A stretch of DNA of 52,935 nucleotides from Vampirovibrio sp. (GCA_021323475.1 JAJQJM010000015.1:1-52935), one strand, 5' to 3'. Shown: positions 1 through 14,694, counted from the stretch's first letter. Notes: generated by a model not told the origin, from the letters alone. Translations and numbers: made by a program.

Positions 1-29
1 TTGACAAGCTCAACTGGTCGAACTAGGAT
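1..29 (+). promoter_or_regulatory. Candidate rRNA operon promoter: TTGACA - 17 bp - TAGGAT
   Basis: Perfect -35 hexamer TTGACA at 1-6, 17-bp spacer, TAGGAT (4/6 match to TATAAT) at 24-29, about 170 nt upstream of 16S. Confidence 0.45.
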
Positions 30-199
30 AAGACTCCCAAAGCCCCTCGTACCTTGAAAACTGAATAGTGAAACATTAAAAGACTCCGTTCAAATCTAAA
101 AAACGAGAGCCAATCAAACAGGAATAATCCTGAAGAATTCGGGACCTGGTTTTATACTAGGTTCACTGGTGACCGGCAACGGTCATTTGAAAGATTCTG

Positions 200-1716
<1,517 letters not shown>

Positions 1717-2023
1717 AAGGAGAGTATGAGTCACCATTTGCAGTGACTCGCACTCCTAGGTCGACGTCATCTGTATCGGTTTCCGATGCAGTGTAGCAAG
1801 CAGTTTTTGAGGCTAACGTTTAGTCTGCTTGTCAAAGGCGCATTTGAACGTTGAGTCTGTTTCGCTATTCAGTCTTCAGGGTGAGAGCCTTGAAATTTGT
1901 ACCTTGACAACTGCATAGATCAAATTGAATCTCTAAAATTAAGATTCTGTTTGCGTAATCTATTTCAATCGAGAAACAATCGAAACAAAAAGGATTACTC
2001 GCAAAAGGATGAATCAATGTTTT

Positions 2024-5040
<3,017 letters not shown>

Positions 5041-5149
5041 ATTCATCTAGATACACAGATCAAAATGAGATTCAACAGGCCAGCAATGGCCGTCTATGCA
5101 GTCCTCAAGGTGACACGCCTCAGTGATACACACTGAAGCAGCCCAAGTT

Positions 5150-5268
5150 TCCTTGGTGGTTTAGTGACAGGAAAACTCCCGTTCCCATTCCGAACACGGC
5201 CGAAAAGACTGCTCACAGCAACAATACTCGGACCGTAAGGTCCCGGAAAGATAGCTCTCCGCCAAGGG
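5150..5268 (+). rRNA. rrf: 5S ribosomal RNA
   Basis: CCTTGGTGG...CCGCCAAGGG terminal pairing, internal CTCCCGTTCCCATTCCGAACACGG, directly after 23S. Confidence 0.92.
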
Positions 5269-5279
5269 TTTATTTATTC

Positions 5280-5319
5280 AAATCCCTCATTGACTCCAAC
5301 GTCAGTGGGGGATTTGTCT
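5280..5319 (+). terminator. Hairpin terminator after the rRNA operon
   Basis: AAATCCCTCATTGAC-tccaac-GTCAGTGGGGGATTT inverted repeat just after 5S. Confidence 0.6.
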
Positions 5320-5365
5320 AGGGTACTAATAAGAATTTCTTTTAATGGAAGTTTATTAGGATGAG

Positions 5366-5755
5366 GTGTCCCCGGCTATGTTTAAAAAATTTATTGGTCT
5401 CACAATGCTCAGCGTTATTGCAATGGGAACTGTCCCTGCCTTTGCTGGATCATTGGTGGTTGATGGTCCGGGCTTTAAAGTCGAGAAAAGCCAAGGATGG
5501 TTTGGCACTAAGTCCAATAGTTATCAGGATGCTTTAGGAAACCGGGTAGAGAAAAGAACCGGGCTCTTTGGGCGTACAACGACCCATACAAAAGTCCTTG
5601 GAAATGAAGCTACCGTTAAGCCTGGGAATAACGTAACAGTTACTGATATGGATGGAAACCAAATTGTTCGCACAAAACGCACCCTATTCCACGGGCGGGA
5701 AACACATGTCGATGGAAACGGAATTTTCCAATCCCTGAAAGGGCTTTTCAACTAA
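5366..5755 (+). CDS. Small secreted hypothetical protein (signal peptide)
   Basis: N-terminal MFKKFIGLTMLSVIAMGTVPAFA resembles a Sec signal peptide; ATG at 5378 is an alternative start. Confidence 0.7.
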   Translation: MSPAMFKKFIGLTMLSVIAMGTVPAFAGSLVVDGPGFKVEKSQGWFGTKSNSYQDALGNRVEKRTGLFGRTTTHTKVLGNEATVKPGNNVTVTDMDGNQIVRTKRTLFHGRETHVDGNGIFQSLKGLFN

Positions 5756-6020
5756 AAAAAATCCTCTGCGAACAGTAGGTGTAATAGTCATCTACCTAAT
5801 AGGTTTTCACCTATTTATCGAATGACTCCTAGACCATCCGCAAAGGATAAAATTATTCTAAATGTGGATGAGGCTGAGGTGTTAAGAAGAACCCAATTAC
5901 AATTATTATAGTAAGTTAATTTGTGCGTATTGTATATTAGTCGGTTAGGTTATTTAAACAATATTGTGATTGTAAGCTTAACTAACTGTTAGCCGAACAC
6001 AATTAAAGCCATGAATGAAT

Positions 6021-6059
6021 ATAAAGCCCCAGCGTACAAGAAACGTCTGGGGCTTTATC
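6021..6059. terminator. Bidirectional hairpin terminator
   Basis: ATAAAGCCCCAGCGT-acaagaa-ACGTCTGGGGCTTTAT between converging genes. Confidence 0.75.
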
Positions 6060-6091
6060 GTGTTGTTGAAGGAATTGAGTATAGTAGTTAG

Positions 6092-6358
6092 TTAACTGGT
6101 TGTAATACATACGGTTACAGGTGTGTCGTGGTTAATTGCCAGGAATTTATATCCTTTATTGATTAGTTCAGCCATGGACTCCTGTATGTCCAATGCGGAG
6201 CAACCAAGCTGACGTGCCATATTCACAACGGAGGGGAGAAATAGGCATGCGTCTCGTGTGGCGCGGTGCTTATTTTTAAGCATCTGTTCCAGATAAGCAC
6301 TAATGTCCACTTTATGATGCCTGTTGATACGCCGGTAAACTGAGTCTTTGATGTTCAT
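6092..6358 (-). CDS. Small hypothetical protein, possibly winged-helix-like
   Basis: ORF 6092..6460; preferred internal start MNIKDSVYRRINRHHKV at 6358 because GAGGGG precedes it. Confidence 0.55.
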   Translation of the reverse strand: MNIKDSVYRRINRHHKVDISAYLEQMLKNKHRATRDACLFLPSVVNMARQLGCSALDIQESMAELINKGYKFLAINHDTPVTVCITTS

Positions 6359-6402
6359 GTCTTGATTAATCCCCTCTGTTGAGTAGTGAATTATGGCCGA
6401 AT

Positions 6403-6807
6403 TTAGCTGATAACAGGCTGTGCCGTTGGCGCTGCAATCAGTTGATAGAAATGCTGCCAAAGATTTGACTCTTTACGGCGAACCGTTTTCCTCCGGATCA
6501 ACGGATCCCATAGAATAACTGGCGCCGCACTACCGTTGGTCTCTGTCTCATAGCCCTGGCGTTGCAATTCCTGCAATGCGGAATATATTTCGGTTTCAGC
6601 ACAATGGAAAAAGCCGGATAACGCCATTGGCGACGGGGCAACCAGATATTTAATAAACTCTGATTCTTCGTAGCTCTCCAGTAGTCCCCGTAAGTACGCA
6701 GCTATATGAGGTATCGTCGCCTCTTCCGGCTTTGGCCTGCTGGGCGGAAAGTCGTTCCAGCTTAACACTTTTTCTTCCTGATTCGGCGTTTCATTAAAGG
6801 TCCACAT
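6403..6807 (-). CDS. Hypothetical protein
   Basis: 134-aa ORF with helix-rich composition, same strand as its neighbours. Confidence 0.55.
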   Translation of the reverse strand: MWTFNETPNQEEKVLSWNDFPPSRPKPEEATIPHIAAYLRGLLESYEESEFIKYLVAPSPMALSGFFHCAETEIYSALQELQRQGYETETNGSAAPVILWDPLIRRKTVRRKESNLWQHFYQLIAAPTAQPVIS

Positions 6808-6851
6808 GGGCCTGCTCTCCCTTAATATCTGTGCTGTGATGGGGAACTTAT

Positions 6852-7058
6852 CTATTCTTCAAAATCCTGAAGCGCGTAGTATTCTCCAAAACTGTTCTGG
6901 TGTAAAACCTCGGGAGAGTAGACATTTTGTACATCAACGCCCATTTCTTCCAGTTCATCCAAATCAAAGTCAAATTCATCCTTGGAGGAAATAAATCCCC
7001 AGTTATGAAGACCCGCTTTCTTTTTTAAGGCCAAATATTCGATATTGGACATGGACAT
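6852..7058 (-). CDS. Small acidic hypothetical protein
   Basis: 68-aa ORF with strong Shine-Dalgarno (TAAGGAGGATCGAGCA-ATG on the minus strand). Confidence 0.6.
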   Translation of the reverse strand: MSMSNIEYLALKKKAGLHNWGFISSKDEFDFDLDELEEMGVDVQNVYSPEVLHQNSFGEYYALQDFEE

Positions 7059-7458
7059 TGCTCGATCCTCCTTACAGGATTGTTGGGATATGGGGTGTCA
7101 TGGAATTGGATTCACTAAAAATTGGATAAACTGACTCATGGAAACTTTGCAATAAAAAAGCTCCCTTACCAGTGGAGAGTGCAGACTTGCGGCGTTTTTG
7201 CATTCACTACAGCGAAGACTGTCCTCTCAACTCGTATTGGAAGCTATGTGGTAAAGCGTGGAAAGTTCGTTTTGAGCTATTTGGAAAATGTATATTCGTT
7301 ACAGTTATTAATATAACAATTCGACCATAAGCCAACTATTCCCCAAGTGACGGAAAGAAAAACTAACCGGATGGGCAGCCTTTTATAGGTCTGCATATTC
7401 CCCAAAGGTGCAACAATAAATAGTGGCTTAAAAGCCCGAAAGTCTTTGGTTAAACTGT

Positions 7459-8625
7459 TTACAGCGTAACCTGACGACTTTTTTCACTTTGCTGATCCGG
7501 CAGCGAAAAAGTGAACCGACTTCCTTCACCTAACCGACTGTCTAGCGACAGCTCCCCCTGGTGCGCCTCAATAATTTTGCGGGATATGTATAAGCCCAAT
7601 CCGGTGCCAATATGCCTGTACCGTTTCGCCATAGACGCGTAAGGTTCAAACAGGTTTTTCTGGATAGTCTCCTCAATGCCTGGCCCGGTATCTGCTACCG
7701 TGATGTATGCATGGTGATCTTCAAATCGGGATTTGACGATAATTCTTCCGCTTTTTGGCGTGTAATTGATCGCGTTCTGGACCAGATTATAAATAACCCG
7801 TTTAATTTCCAGCGCATCCGCCGGAATGGGCGGCATATCCGTCTGTAACTCCATGGTCAGCGATTGGGACTTGTCCTGCGCCAGGCCCGCTAAATCAAGC
7901 ATTACCGTAGAGGAAACCAGCTCGTTAAGGTCGATGGTTTCCATGCGCAGCACCATTTGTCCTTCTTCGAACTTGAAGGCCGTCAGCAGGTTGTCCACCA
8001 TCTGGTACATAAACCGGTTGGAACGCAGCATTTCGTTAATCACCAGCTTCTGGTCCTCGGTCAGTGGACCGAAACGCTCACCGAGCAACAGCTCAAAAAT
8101 TCGAAACTCTGCCTTAATCGGAGTTTTCAGATCATGAGTCAGGGTGGCCACAAATTTCTCCCGCTGCTTTTGGCTTTCCAGCAGCACGTCCAGGACTTTC
8201 TTGTGCTCCAACGTGTAACGGATCGCCCGCTCCAGCGCCGCCGCGTCAATTCGGCCTTTGACCAGATAGTCCCAGGCGCCCAGCTTCATGGCCTGAATAT
8301 CGACTTCCCGTGCTTCCTGACCAGTCAATACGATCATGGGTTGTGTGCAGCCGTGTTCAATGGCTTCTTGCAACAGGTCCAGTCCGTTTTTTTGATCCAG
8401 TCGGTAATCGATCAGGTAGATATCATGTTGCCCTTCCTCAATCATGGACAAACCCTGCTCATAACTGGACGCCCAGTCTAGCAGGTGCTTACGCCCGACG
8501 ATTTCCGAAATGATGCGCCGAGTAATGATATATTCATCCTCGTCGTCATCTACCAGCAACACCCGAATCGGGGGCTGATCGATTTCAGCCGGCGTGTCTT
8601 TCGGAAGGAAGTTGGACAACCTCAA
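7459..8625 (-). CDS. Hybrid receiver-histidine kinase (N-terminal receiver, C-terminal HisKA/HATPase)
   Basis: RVLLVDDDEDEY...IYLIDYRL...VLTG...VKGR receiver; FVATLTHDLKTPIKA H-box; NLVQNAINYT N-box; DTGPGIEE and GTGLGLYISRKI G-boxes. Start TTG. Confidence 0.92.
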   Translation of the reverse strand: MRLSNFLPKDTPAEIDQPPIRVLLVDDDEDEYIITRRIISEIVGRKHLLDWASSYEQGLSMIEEGQHDIYLIDYRLDQKNGLDLLQEAIEHGCTQPMIVLTGQEAREVDIQAMKLGAWDYLVKGRIDAAALERAIRYTLEHKKVLDVLLESQKQREKFVATLTHDLKTPIKAEFRIFELLLGERFGPLTEDQKLVINEMLRSNRFMYQMVDNLLTAFKFEEGQMVLRMETIDLNELVSSTVMLDLAGLAQDKSQSLTMELQTDMPPIPADALEIKRVIYNLVQNAINYTPKSGRIIVKSRFEDHHAYITVADTGPGIEETIQKNLFEPYASMAKRYRHIGTGLGLYISRKIIEAHQGELSLDSRLGEGSRFTFSLPDQQSEKSRQVTL

Positions 8626-9088
8626 ACCAGTATTTCCCCAAAATTCTCATGGTATTAACCAATGACTCATACGTAATCGGTTTTGTAATGAATGAATTTA
8701 CACCTAAGTCGTATGTCCTGTAAATATCTTCTTCTTCTTTCGATGTGGTCAGGACCACGATGGGTATATGGCGCAAGGTATTATCGGATTTAATTTCCTG
8801 CAATGCTTCCACACCGCTTTTACGAGGCATGTTCAAATCCAGTAGAATCAAGTCGGGCAAATCCCCTTCAACATTCTGGAATTTACCCCGCCGATATAAG
8901 TAGTCCAGCAATTCCTCGCCGTCTTCCACAAAATTGACATGACTGGGCGAATGACTCTGCACCAGCGCTTCCCGCGCCATCAGTCTGTCATCTGGGTCAT
9001 CGTCCGCAATTAATATATTGATGGTTTTATTTAAGCTTAGATTGGAGCTCACTGGAGTTTTCCTATCTCTTCTGTATTGCTTTGCCAT
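8585..9088 (-). CDS. Single-domain response regulator (Rcp1-like)
   Basis: INILIADDDPDDRLMAREAL...LPDLILLDLNMPRKSG...PIVVLTTSKEEEDI...FITKPITYE. Confidence 0.92.
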   Translation of the reverse strand: MAKQYRRDRKTPVSSNLSLNKTINILIADDDPDDRLMAREALVQSHSPSHVNFVEDGEELLDYLYRRGKFQNVEGDLPDLILLDLNMPRKSGVEALQEIKSDNTLRHIPIVVLTTSKEEEDIYRTYDLGVNSFITKPITYESLVNTMRILGKYWFEVVQLPSERHAG

Positions 9089-11301
9089 ACAGGCAAAGTA
9101 ATGATAAATGTCGTTCCTTCATTCGGTTGGCTAATAGCGGTAATACTGCCATGGTGCTGTTCGGTAATTCTGCGACAGATTGCCAACCCGATTCCGGTCC
9201 CCGCATATTCATTGTGGCCATGCAGCCGCTGAAATACTTTGAAGATGCGATCCAGGTACTTCTCATCAAAACCAATCCCGTTATCCTGAATGCGGATCTC
9301 AGCAAAATCGGCATATCCGAGTAATGTATCCTTGATCAGTACCTTACCATAAATACGAATTACCGGGGATACCCCGTTTCGGCAAAATTTAAGCGCATTG
9401 TGGATAAGTTGAATGAATAATTGGCGCATTTGGCTGTAATCCGCATTGATAATCGGCAGTTCCTTCACTTCTACGGAAGCTCCCAGGCGTTCCATATCGG
9501 GCTTCAATTCCAGAAGGGCCTCGTTCACGACCGTGTTCAACGGAATGGCGCTTAATTCCAGAGGTTGCAACGAGACTTCAGAAAAGCTCAGCAAATCCCG
9601 GATCAAATTTTGCATTCGATTTACCGAGGCCAGAATTTTATCGGTATATTGTTGAACTTCGGTATTTTCCGGCGTAATTTCCTTCGGTGTGAACCGTTCC
9701 GTGTAGAAGGCAATTTTCCGCAGTGGCTCTTGCAAGTCGTGCGCCGCCACCATTGCGAATTCTCCCAGCGCCTTGTTGCTTTTAATCAGGGCGGCCCGCT
9801 CTTCTTCGGCTTGTCTGCGCTCCGTGATGTCCTGGATAATGCCGGTAATATTTATGAGCTGCTGGGAATCCTGCCACATGGACAGGGTTAATTCCAAGGG
9901 AAATTCCGAACCATCCTTGCGCATACCGGAAAGCTCCAGTGTCTTTCCTGTCAGGCGGGATTTTCCGGTTTCCCGAACCCGCTTCATACCACTTTCATGG
10001 GCTTGACGGTAGCGTTTCGGCATCAGCACCGAAATGCATTGGCCGGTTAATTCATCGGGTTCGTAACCGAAAATATTATGGGCATAGGGGTTGGCAGAGA
10101 GTATGATGCCATCCGCATTGGCTAGAATGATGCCGTTCAGCGCCGATTCGAATACGGTGCGATACCGGACTTCCGATACCTGAAGCTGGGCCAACGTATT
10201 TAAGTGTTCGGTAATATCCAGCAAATGGGAAATAACGGCTTCCGCCTGGTTATTTTCATTGCGAAGCAGACTGGACGTGGACATGGTCCAGACAATATGC
10301 CCGTCCTGATGAAACAGCCGCTTGTTAATTTGGTAGGTCTTAATGTCGCCGTTCAGCAGTTTGGCCCGCACGTGCTGCTCCGTCCTGATGTCGTCGGGAT
10401 GAACCAGTCCTTCAGGCTCCCGCCTCAGCAGTTCTTCTTCCGTATAACCCAGCATGGCGCATAACGGCGGGTTAACGCGCAGCCATTTTCCGCTGGTGTC
10501 CTCCAATAATTTTCCGACGGGTGGGGCGTCAAAAATTTGCTGAACCCGGTCCTCGTTTCGCGCTAGTAGACGGGAGGCCAGATATTGCTGAATGGTCAAC
10601 GCCAGGCCCGCGCCCCCGGTCAGCATAATCAGCAGTATGCCCATTAATAGAATATTGCTGAGTCGTTGCTGGCCGGCGCTAAAATAAAGTTTCAGCAAAT
10701 CTCCCTTCGGATCCTCAAGTTGCTCCATGACGATTGAGAGCTGGTGGATGGCCTGAGGATAATCGGGACTTTCCGGAGAAAGTGGTAATAAACGGTAGGT
10801 CGCGCGTTCCAGGTCATCGTAGAGATCCTGTTTGCGCCGCAATTCTTGCCGGATTTCCGGGGTTGGCGGCGATAAAACCCGGACGGGCTCGGTTATAATG
10901 ACGTTATGAACCGATTTCCCGTGTAATAAGGCATCCACGCTCCGTTTAAGATTCAGAAGCAAGATCCGGTAATCCGTCGTATGGGCGCCATGACTGGTGA
11001 GGAACACCTGGGCGACATATTGAGCCCGCAACGCCTTGGTGCTGCTCACCACGGCCATTGTAGACGCCTGGAGCCGCAAACTTTCCAGACTATATGCCGT
11101 ATAGCCGACCGTAATTAACATGAGCGCCATAAATAAAGCCGGAATCAATACCGCCCGGCGGGACTGGGTGCGAATTGCCCAGTTGACGGGCTGCTGAGAA
11201 TAAGCGTTGGCAGATTGCACTTCCGGGGCCATGTCCGTACCTCTGGAATGCAGGGTGTCACCCTCTAAACAGAAAAGATGTCTCTCCGTGATAGTAGACA
11301 T
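9049..11301 (-). CDS. Membrane PAS-PAS sensor histidine kinase
   Basis: Two TM segments flanking an extracytoplasmic region, two PAS/PAC domains, H-box MVAAHDLQEPLRKIAFY, HATPase NALKFCRNG...IQDNGIGFD...GTGIGLAICRRI. Confidence 0.93.
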   Translation of the reverse strand: MSTITERHLFCLEGDTLHSRGTDMAPEVQSANAYSQQPVNWAIRTQSRRAVLIPALFMALMLITVGYTAYSLESLRLQASTMAVVSSTKALRAQYVAQVFLTSHGAHTTDYRILLLNLKRSVDALLHGKSVHNVIITEPVRVLSPPTPEIRQELRRKQDLYDDLERATYRLLPLSPESPDYPQAIHQLSIVMEQLEDPKGDLLKLYFSAGQQRLSNILLMGILLIMLTGGAGLALTIQQYLASRLLARNEDRVQQIFDAPPVGKLLEDTSGKWLRVNPPLCAMLGYTEEELLRREPEGLVHPDDIRTEQHVRAKLLNGDIKTYQINKRLFHQDGHIVWTMSTSSLLRNENNQAEAVISHLLDITEHLNTLAQLQVSEVRYRTVFESALNGIILANADGIILSANPYAHNIFGYEPDELTGQCISVLMPKRYRQAHESGMKRVRETGKSRLTGKTLELSGMRKDGSEFPLELTLSMWQDSQQLINITGIIQDITERRQAEEERAALIKSNKALGEFAMVAAHDLQEPLRKIAFYTERFTPKEITPENTEVQQYTDKILASVNRMQNLIRDLLSFSEVSLQPLELSAIPLNTVVNEALLELKPDMERLGASVEVKELPIINADYSQMRQLFIQLIHNALKFCRNGVSPVIRIYGKVLIKDTLLGYADFAEIRIQDNGIGFDEKYLDRIFKVFQRLHGHNEYAGTGIGLAICRRITEQHHGSITAISQPNEGTTFIITLPVWQSNTEEIGKLQ

Positions 11302-11330
11302 CTTATCGGAAATTGCGCATCCTTAAAAGC

Positions 11331-11364
11331 AAAAAGCCGGGGGATTGGCTTGCTCCGGCTTTTT
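11331..11364. terminator. Hairpin terminator
   Basis: AAAAAGCCGG...CCGGCTTTTT at the 3' end of the NarL-type regulator (minus strand). Confidence 0.65.
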
Positions 11365-11391
11365 GACGAGGTTTTGAATGAACTGAAAGGC

Positions 11392-12078
11392 TTAAACCAG
11401 ATTTTCCTTGACTGCCTTTACGGCGGCCTGCACCCGGTCATGGACCGACAACTTTTGCAGAATGCTGCACACGTGGGCTTTGGCGGTGTGAACGCTGACG
11501 GACAGGGCGTCGGCAATCTCTGAATTGCTTTTGCCTTCCACCAGCAGGGTCAACACCTGGTTTTCGCGCTCGGTCAGTTGTAAATCGGTGCGGGTGCCCG
11601 GGCCGTTGGCTTTGGTTTTCATGCCGCTGGAAGAGAACATTTCCAGGGCCATGCCGGCAATGGCCGGATCCAGCCAGGCGGCGCCTTCATAAACGGACTT
11701 AACCACCTCAATCAGTCGGTTGGAAGTGATTTCCTTCAGGCAGTAAGCGTTGGCGCCGGCGGACAATGCGGCCAGAACCTCGTCTTCTACCTCGTGGGAG
11801 GTCAGGATGATGATTTTAATGTCCTCATCCATTGCCTTGATAATTTTAGTGACTTCAATGCCGTCAATGCCCGGAAGGCCGAGATCCAGAATGACCAGAT
11901 CCGGCTTCAGTTGCTTGATCAGATCAATGCCCTGCTCGCCGGTTTCAGCCTCGCCGACCACTTCAATGCGAGGATCCTCGTTCAAAACGGAGCGAAGACC
12001 GATTCGGACCAGCTTGTAGTCCTCGACCAGTACGAGCCGTATGACAGCATTTTCTACCTGTGGGGCCGCTTGAGTCAT
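11392..12078 (-). CDS. NarL/LuxR-family response regulator
   Basis: Receiver (LVEDYKLVRIGLRSVL, LVILDLGLPGIDG, LTSHE) plus HTH LTERENQVLTLLVEGKSNSEIADALSVSVHTAKAHV. Confidence 0.95.
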   Translation of the reverse strand: MTQAAPQVENAVIRLVLVEDYKLVRIGLRSVLNEDPRIEVVGEAETGEQGIDLIKQLKPDLVILDLGLPGIDGIEVTKIIKAMDEDIKIIILTSHEVEDEVLAALSAGANAYCLKEITSNRLIEVVKSVYEGAAWLDPAIAGMALEMFSSSGMKTKANGPGTRTDLQLTERENQVLTLLVEGKSNSEIADALSVSVHTAKAHVCSILQKLSVHDRVQAAVKAVKENLV

Positions 12079-12430
12079 ATGAAACCTGCCTACTTGACCT
12101 ACTACCTACATATTATGCTTGTCATTATAGAGGGATAAGCGCCAGTCGTCCAGCATTCTTAATAATTAGGCGTTTTCCCCTCAGGGCCTCAACATGCCAT
12201 ATCTTTCATGAAATTAAAAACGCGTTAAGATAGAATTAGCCAAGGTGTATAAACAAAGGTGTTTAAGCACTACACTTTTTGATGTATAGACGTGTTGTAA
12301 TGGTTCTGTTGATTCAAAATCCTCAAAAAATTTAATAATGCTGAGTTTAAACGGATTGATTCCAAGATAAACATATATTAAGATTAAAAAATAAACATAT
12401 TCTGCGGAAAGATGGAAAGTGAGCTATTAG

Positions 12431-12781
12431 ATGGAGACCCCCGGAATGTATCGTAAGCTGCTGCCCTTGGTAAAAAGGTTCGTTTTCGTGCGTCAAGGCG
12501 CCTTCAATCGTTACTACGAAGGTAAATTGCTCGCCGTGGACAGCGACAGCCTGCAAATTCAATCCTATAAAAAAGACGGCACCGAAGAGGAAATGTGGAC
12601 CATTTCCCTGGACAGCATCACCGAATTTTCAGTTGGTGGCCGTCATCTGGCGGAATTGGAACTGAAAGTCTCTTTTGTGTCCTCCGATGATATGCCGACC
12701 TCCACGCATCCTGAAGTTCAGTTGCTGGAAGGCCCGCGCGAAGCCGCCGTGGAAACCGAAGTGGACGAAATTGAGGGCTAA
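12431..12781 (+). CDS. Hypothetical protein, possible Sm/SH3-like beta-barrel
   Basis: 116-aa ORF; GKLLAVDSDSLQIQSY...WTISLDSITEF resembles an Sm-type strand pattern (weak). Confidence 0.55.
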   Translation: METPGMYRKLLPLVKRFVFVRQGAFNRYYEGKLLAVDSDSLQIQSYKKDGTEEEMWTISLDSITEFSVGGRHLAELELKVSFVSSDDMPTSTHPEVQLLEGPREAAVETEVDEIEG

Positions 12782-12909
12782 TTCCCCGGTTTTTAATCGT
12801 CCTGCCGGTCCAGTGGCATAGGACAACAACTTGACTCAACTGAAGAACGATCCGTGCTTTCTGCGGGTCGTTCTTTGTTGAAGGCGGATTTTCTGCTAGA
12901 GTTTTGCCT

Positions 12910-14694
12910 ATGATCAAACAGTATATTCTCAACCAATTGGGCACCGCCCTGCAAAACGCCGCTCTCCACCTGAACAACCTGGCCGTGGATGACTCCCTGC
13001 TAGCTGGTTTCAAGCTGGAGCGCCCCCGCAACCCGGAGCATGGCGACTATGCCGTGAATGTTTCCTTTCTGGCCCGGCAAACCAAAATGCCTCCGCCGAA
13101 AATTGCGGAAGTCATCGGGTCTCACCTTTCCAACGTGGCTGTTATCGGCGGTTACCTGAACTTTACCATTACCGAGTCCATGCTGGCCGAAGCGCTGGCA
13201 GCGCTGATTCATTCGGCAAAACCGGGCCTGAATTCAAGCTTGCAGGCCGAGCGGATTCTGCTGGAGTATGTGTCCGCCAACCCCACCGGGCCGCTGCACA
13301 TCGGTCATGGACGCTGGGCCGCCCTGGGCGATTCCATCGTGCGGATTTTGCGCCACTGCGGTGCGCTGGTGACCGCCGAGTTCTACATTAACGATGCGGG
13401 GGTGCAGATGGGCAACATCACCACGGCTGTGTATTGGCGCGCGGTGGAACTGTTGAAAGCCGAAGGGCTGCTGCCGGACTCCTTGAGTCTGCCGGAAGTG
13501 CTGCCGTATCCCGGTGAATACGTGATTGATGTGGCATCGATGTACTTAGCGGATGAGGTTCGTAAAGCGCAGTTTATTGCGGCTCATTCTGATGGACAAG
13601 CTGCGTTGGAAAACGAAGCCCTGCAAAACGACCTGAAGGTGTTCAGTAAAAAAGTGCTGCTGGAAAACCAGCAAGGCTTGCTGAACCGCATGCGGGTCCA
13701 TTTTGAAAACTGGATTTCGGAAAAAGAATACCTGTACGACCGGGATTTGATTCCCGGCACCTTGCAGCGGCTGGCGGGCAAAGGCTTTACCTTTGAGGCG
13801 GATGACGCCTTGTGGTTCAAGTCCACCGAGTTCGGGGACGAAAAGGACCGGGTGCTGCGCAAGTCCGATGGTTCCTATACCTACCTGACGCCGGACATTG
13901 CTTACCACGACGATAAGTTCAACCGTCCCGATCGATATAACCGCATTCTGAACATCTGGGGCGCGGATCACCACGGGTATATTCCCCGCATGTGCGGCGC
14001 GATTCAGGCGCTGGGCCACGATCCCGCTCAGTTTGAAGTGCTGCTGGGTCAGTTGGTGAATCTGATTGTGGAAGGCGAGCGCACCCGGATGGGTAAGCGT
14101 CGCAAAATGCTGACCCTGCAGGATGTGGTCGATGAAGTGGGCGTGGATGCCACGCGCTTCTGGATGGTGTCCAAATCCGCCGACAGCTCGCTGGATTTTG
14201 ACGTGGATTTGGCGGCATCCGCCAGTAGCGAGAACCCGGTGTTTTATGTGCAGTATGCTCACGCGCGTTGTTGCAGTATTTTGCGCAACGCGGTAGAGCC
14301 AGCTCCCAATGTGGATACCGGCGAAATGGTGGCCCCGTTTGTGCAGGCCGATGCCTTGCAACAGTTTGAGGCCGCTCTGAAACCGGAACAATTGGCCTTG
14401 CTGTTCGATAGCTTGAGCGAGCCACGTGAAAAAGCGGTGCTGAAAACCTTGCTGCTGCATCTGGATGGGTTTGAAGACGCCGTAAAGGATGCCGCTCGTT
14501 TGCGCGCGCCGCACTTTATTACCCAGTATCTGCTGGATGTGGCGGCGCAGTTCCATTCGTTCTATAGCATTTGCCGAATCCTAACGCCGGAACCGGCCTT
14601 GACCCAGGCTCGACTGATGCTGATTCGGGCCATTCAGAAAATTCTGGCCCAAGGGCTTGAATTGCTGGGTGTTTCCGCACCGGAGAAGATGTAG
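12910..14694 (+). CDS. argS: Arginyl-tRNA synthetase
   Basis: VEYVSANPTGPLHIGHGRWAALGDSI (HIGH motif), ADHHGYIPRM, GERTRMGKRRKMLTLQDVVDEVG; C-terminal DALR domain. ATG at 12910. Confidence 0.97.
   Translation: MIKQYILNQLGTALQNAALHLNNLAVDDSLLAGFKLERPRNPEHGDYAVNVSFLARQTKMPPPKIAEVIGSHLSNVAVIGGYLNFTITESMLAEALAALIHSAKPGLNSSLQAERILLEYVSANPTGPLHIGHGRWAALGDSIVRILRHCGALVTAEFYINDAGVQMGNITTAVYWRAVELLKAEGLLPDSLSLPEVLPYPGEYVIDVASMYLADEVRKAQFIAAHSDGQAALENEALQNDLKVFSKKVLLENQQGLLNRMRVHFENWISEKEYLYDRDLIPGTLQRLAGKGFTFEADDALWFKSTEFGDEKDRVLRKSDGSYTYLTPDIAYHDDKFNRPDRYNRILNIWGADHHGYIPRMCGAIQALGHDPAQFEVLLGQLVNLIVEGERTRMGKRRKMLTLQDVVDEVGVDATRFWMVSKSADSSLDFDVDLAASASSENPVFYVQYAHARCCSILRNAVEPAPNVDTGEMVAPFVQADALQQFEAALKPEQLALLFDSLSEPREKAVLKTLLLHLDGFEDAVKDAARLRAPHFITQYLLDVAAQFHSFYSICRILTPEPALTQARLMLIRAIQKILAQGLELLGVSAPEKM

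Noticed and set aside
13546-14556. 336-aa minus-strand ORF
   Set aside because: Antisense to argS, which is unambiguous.
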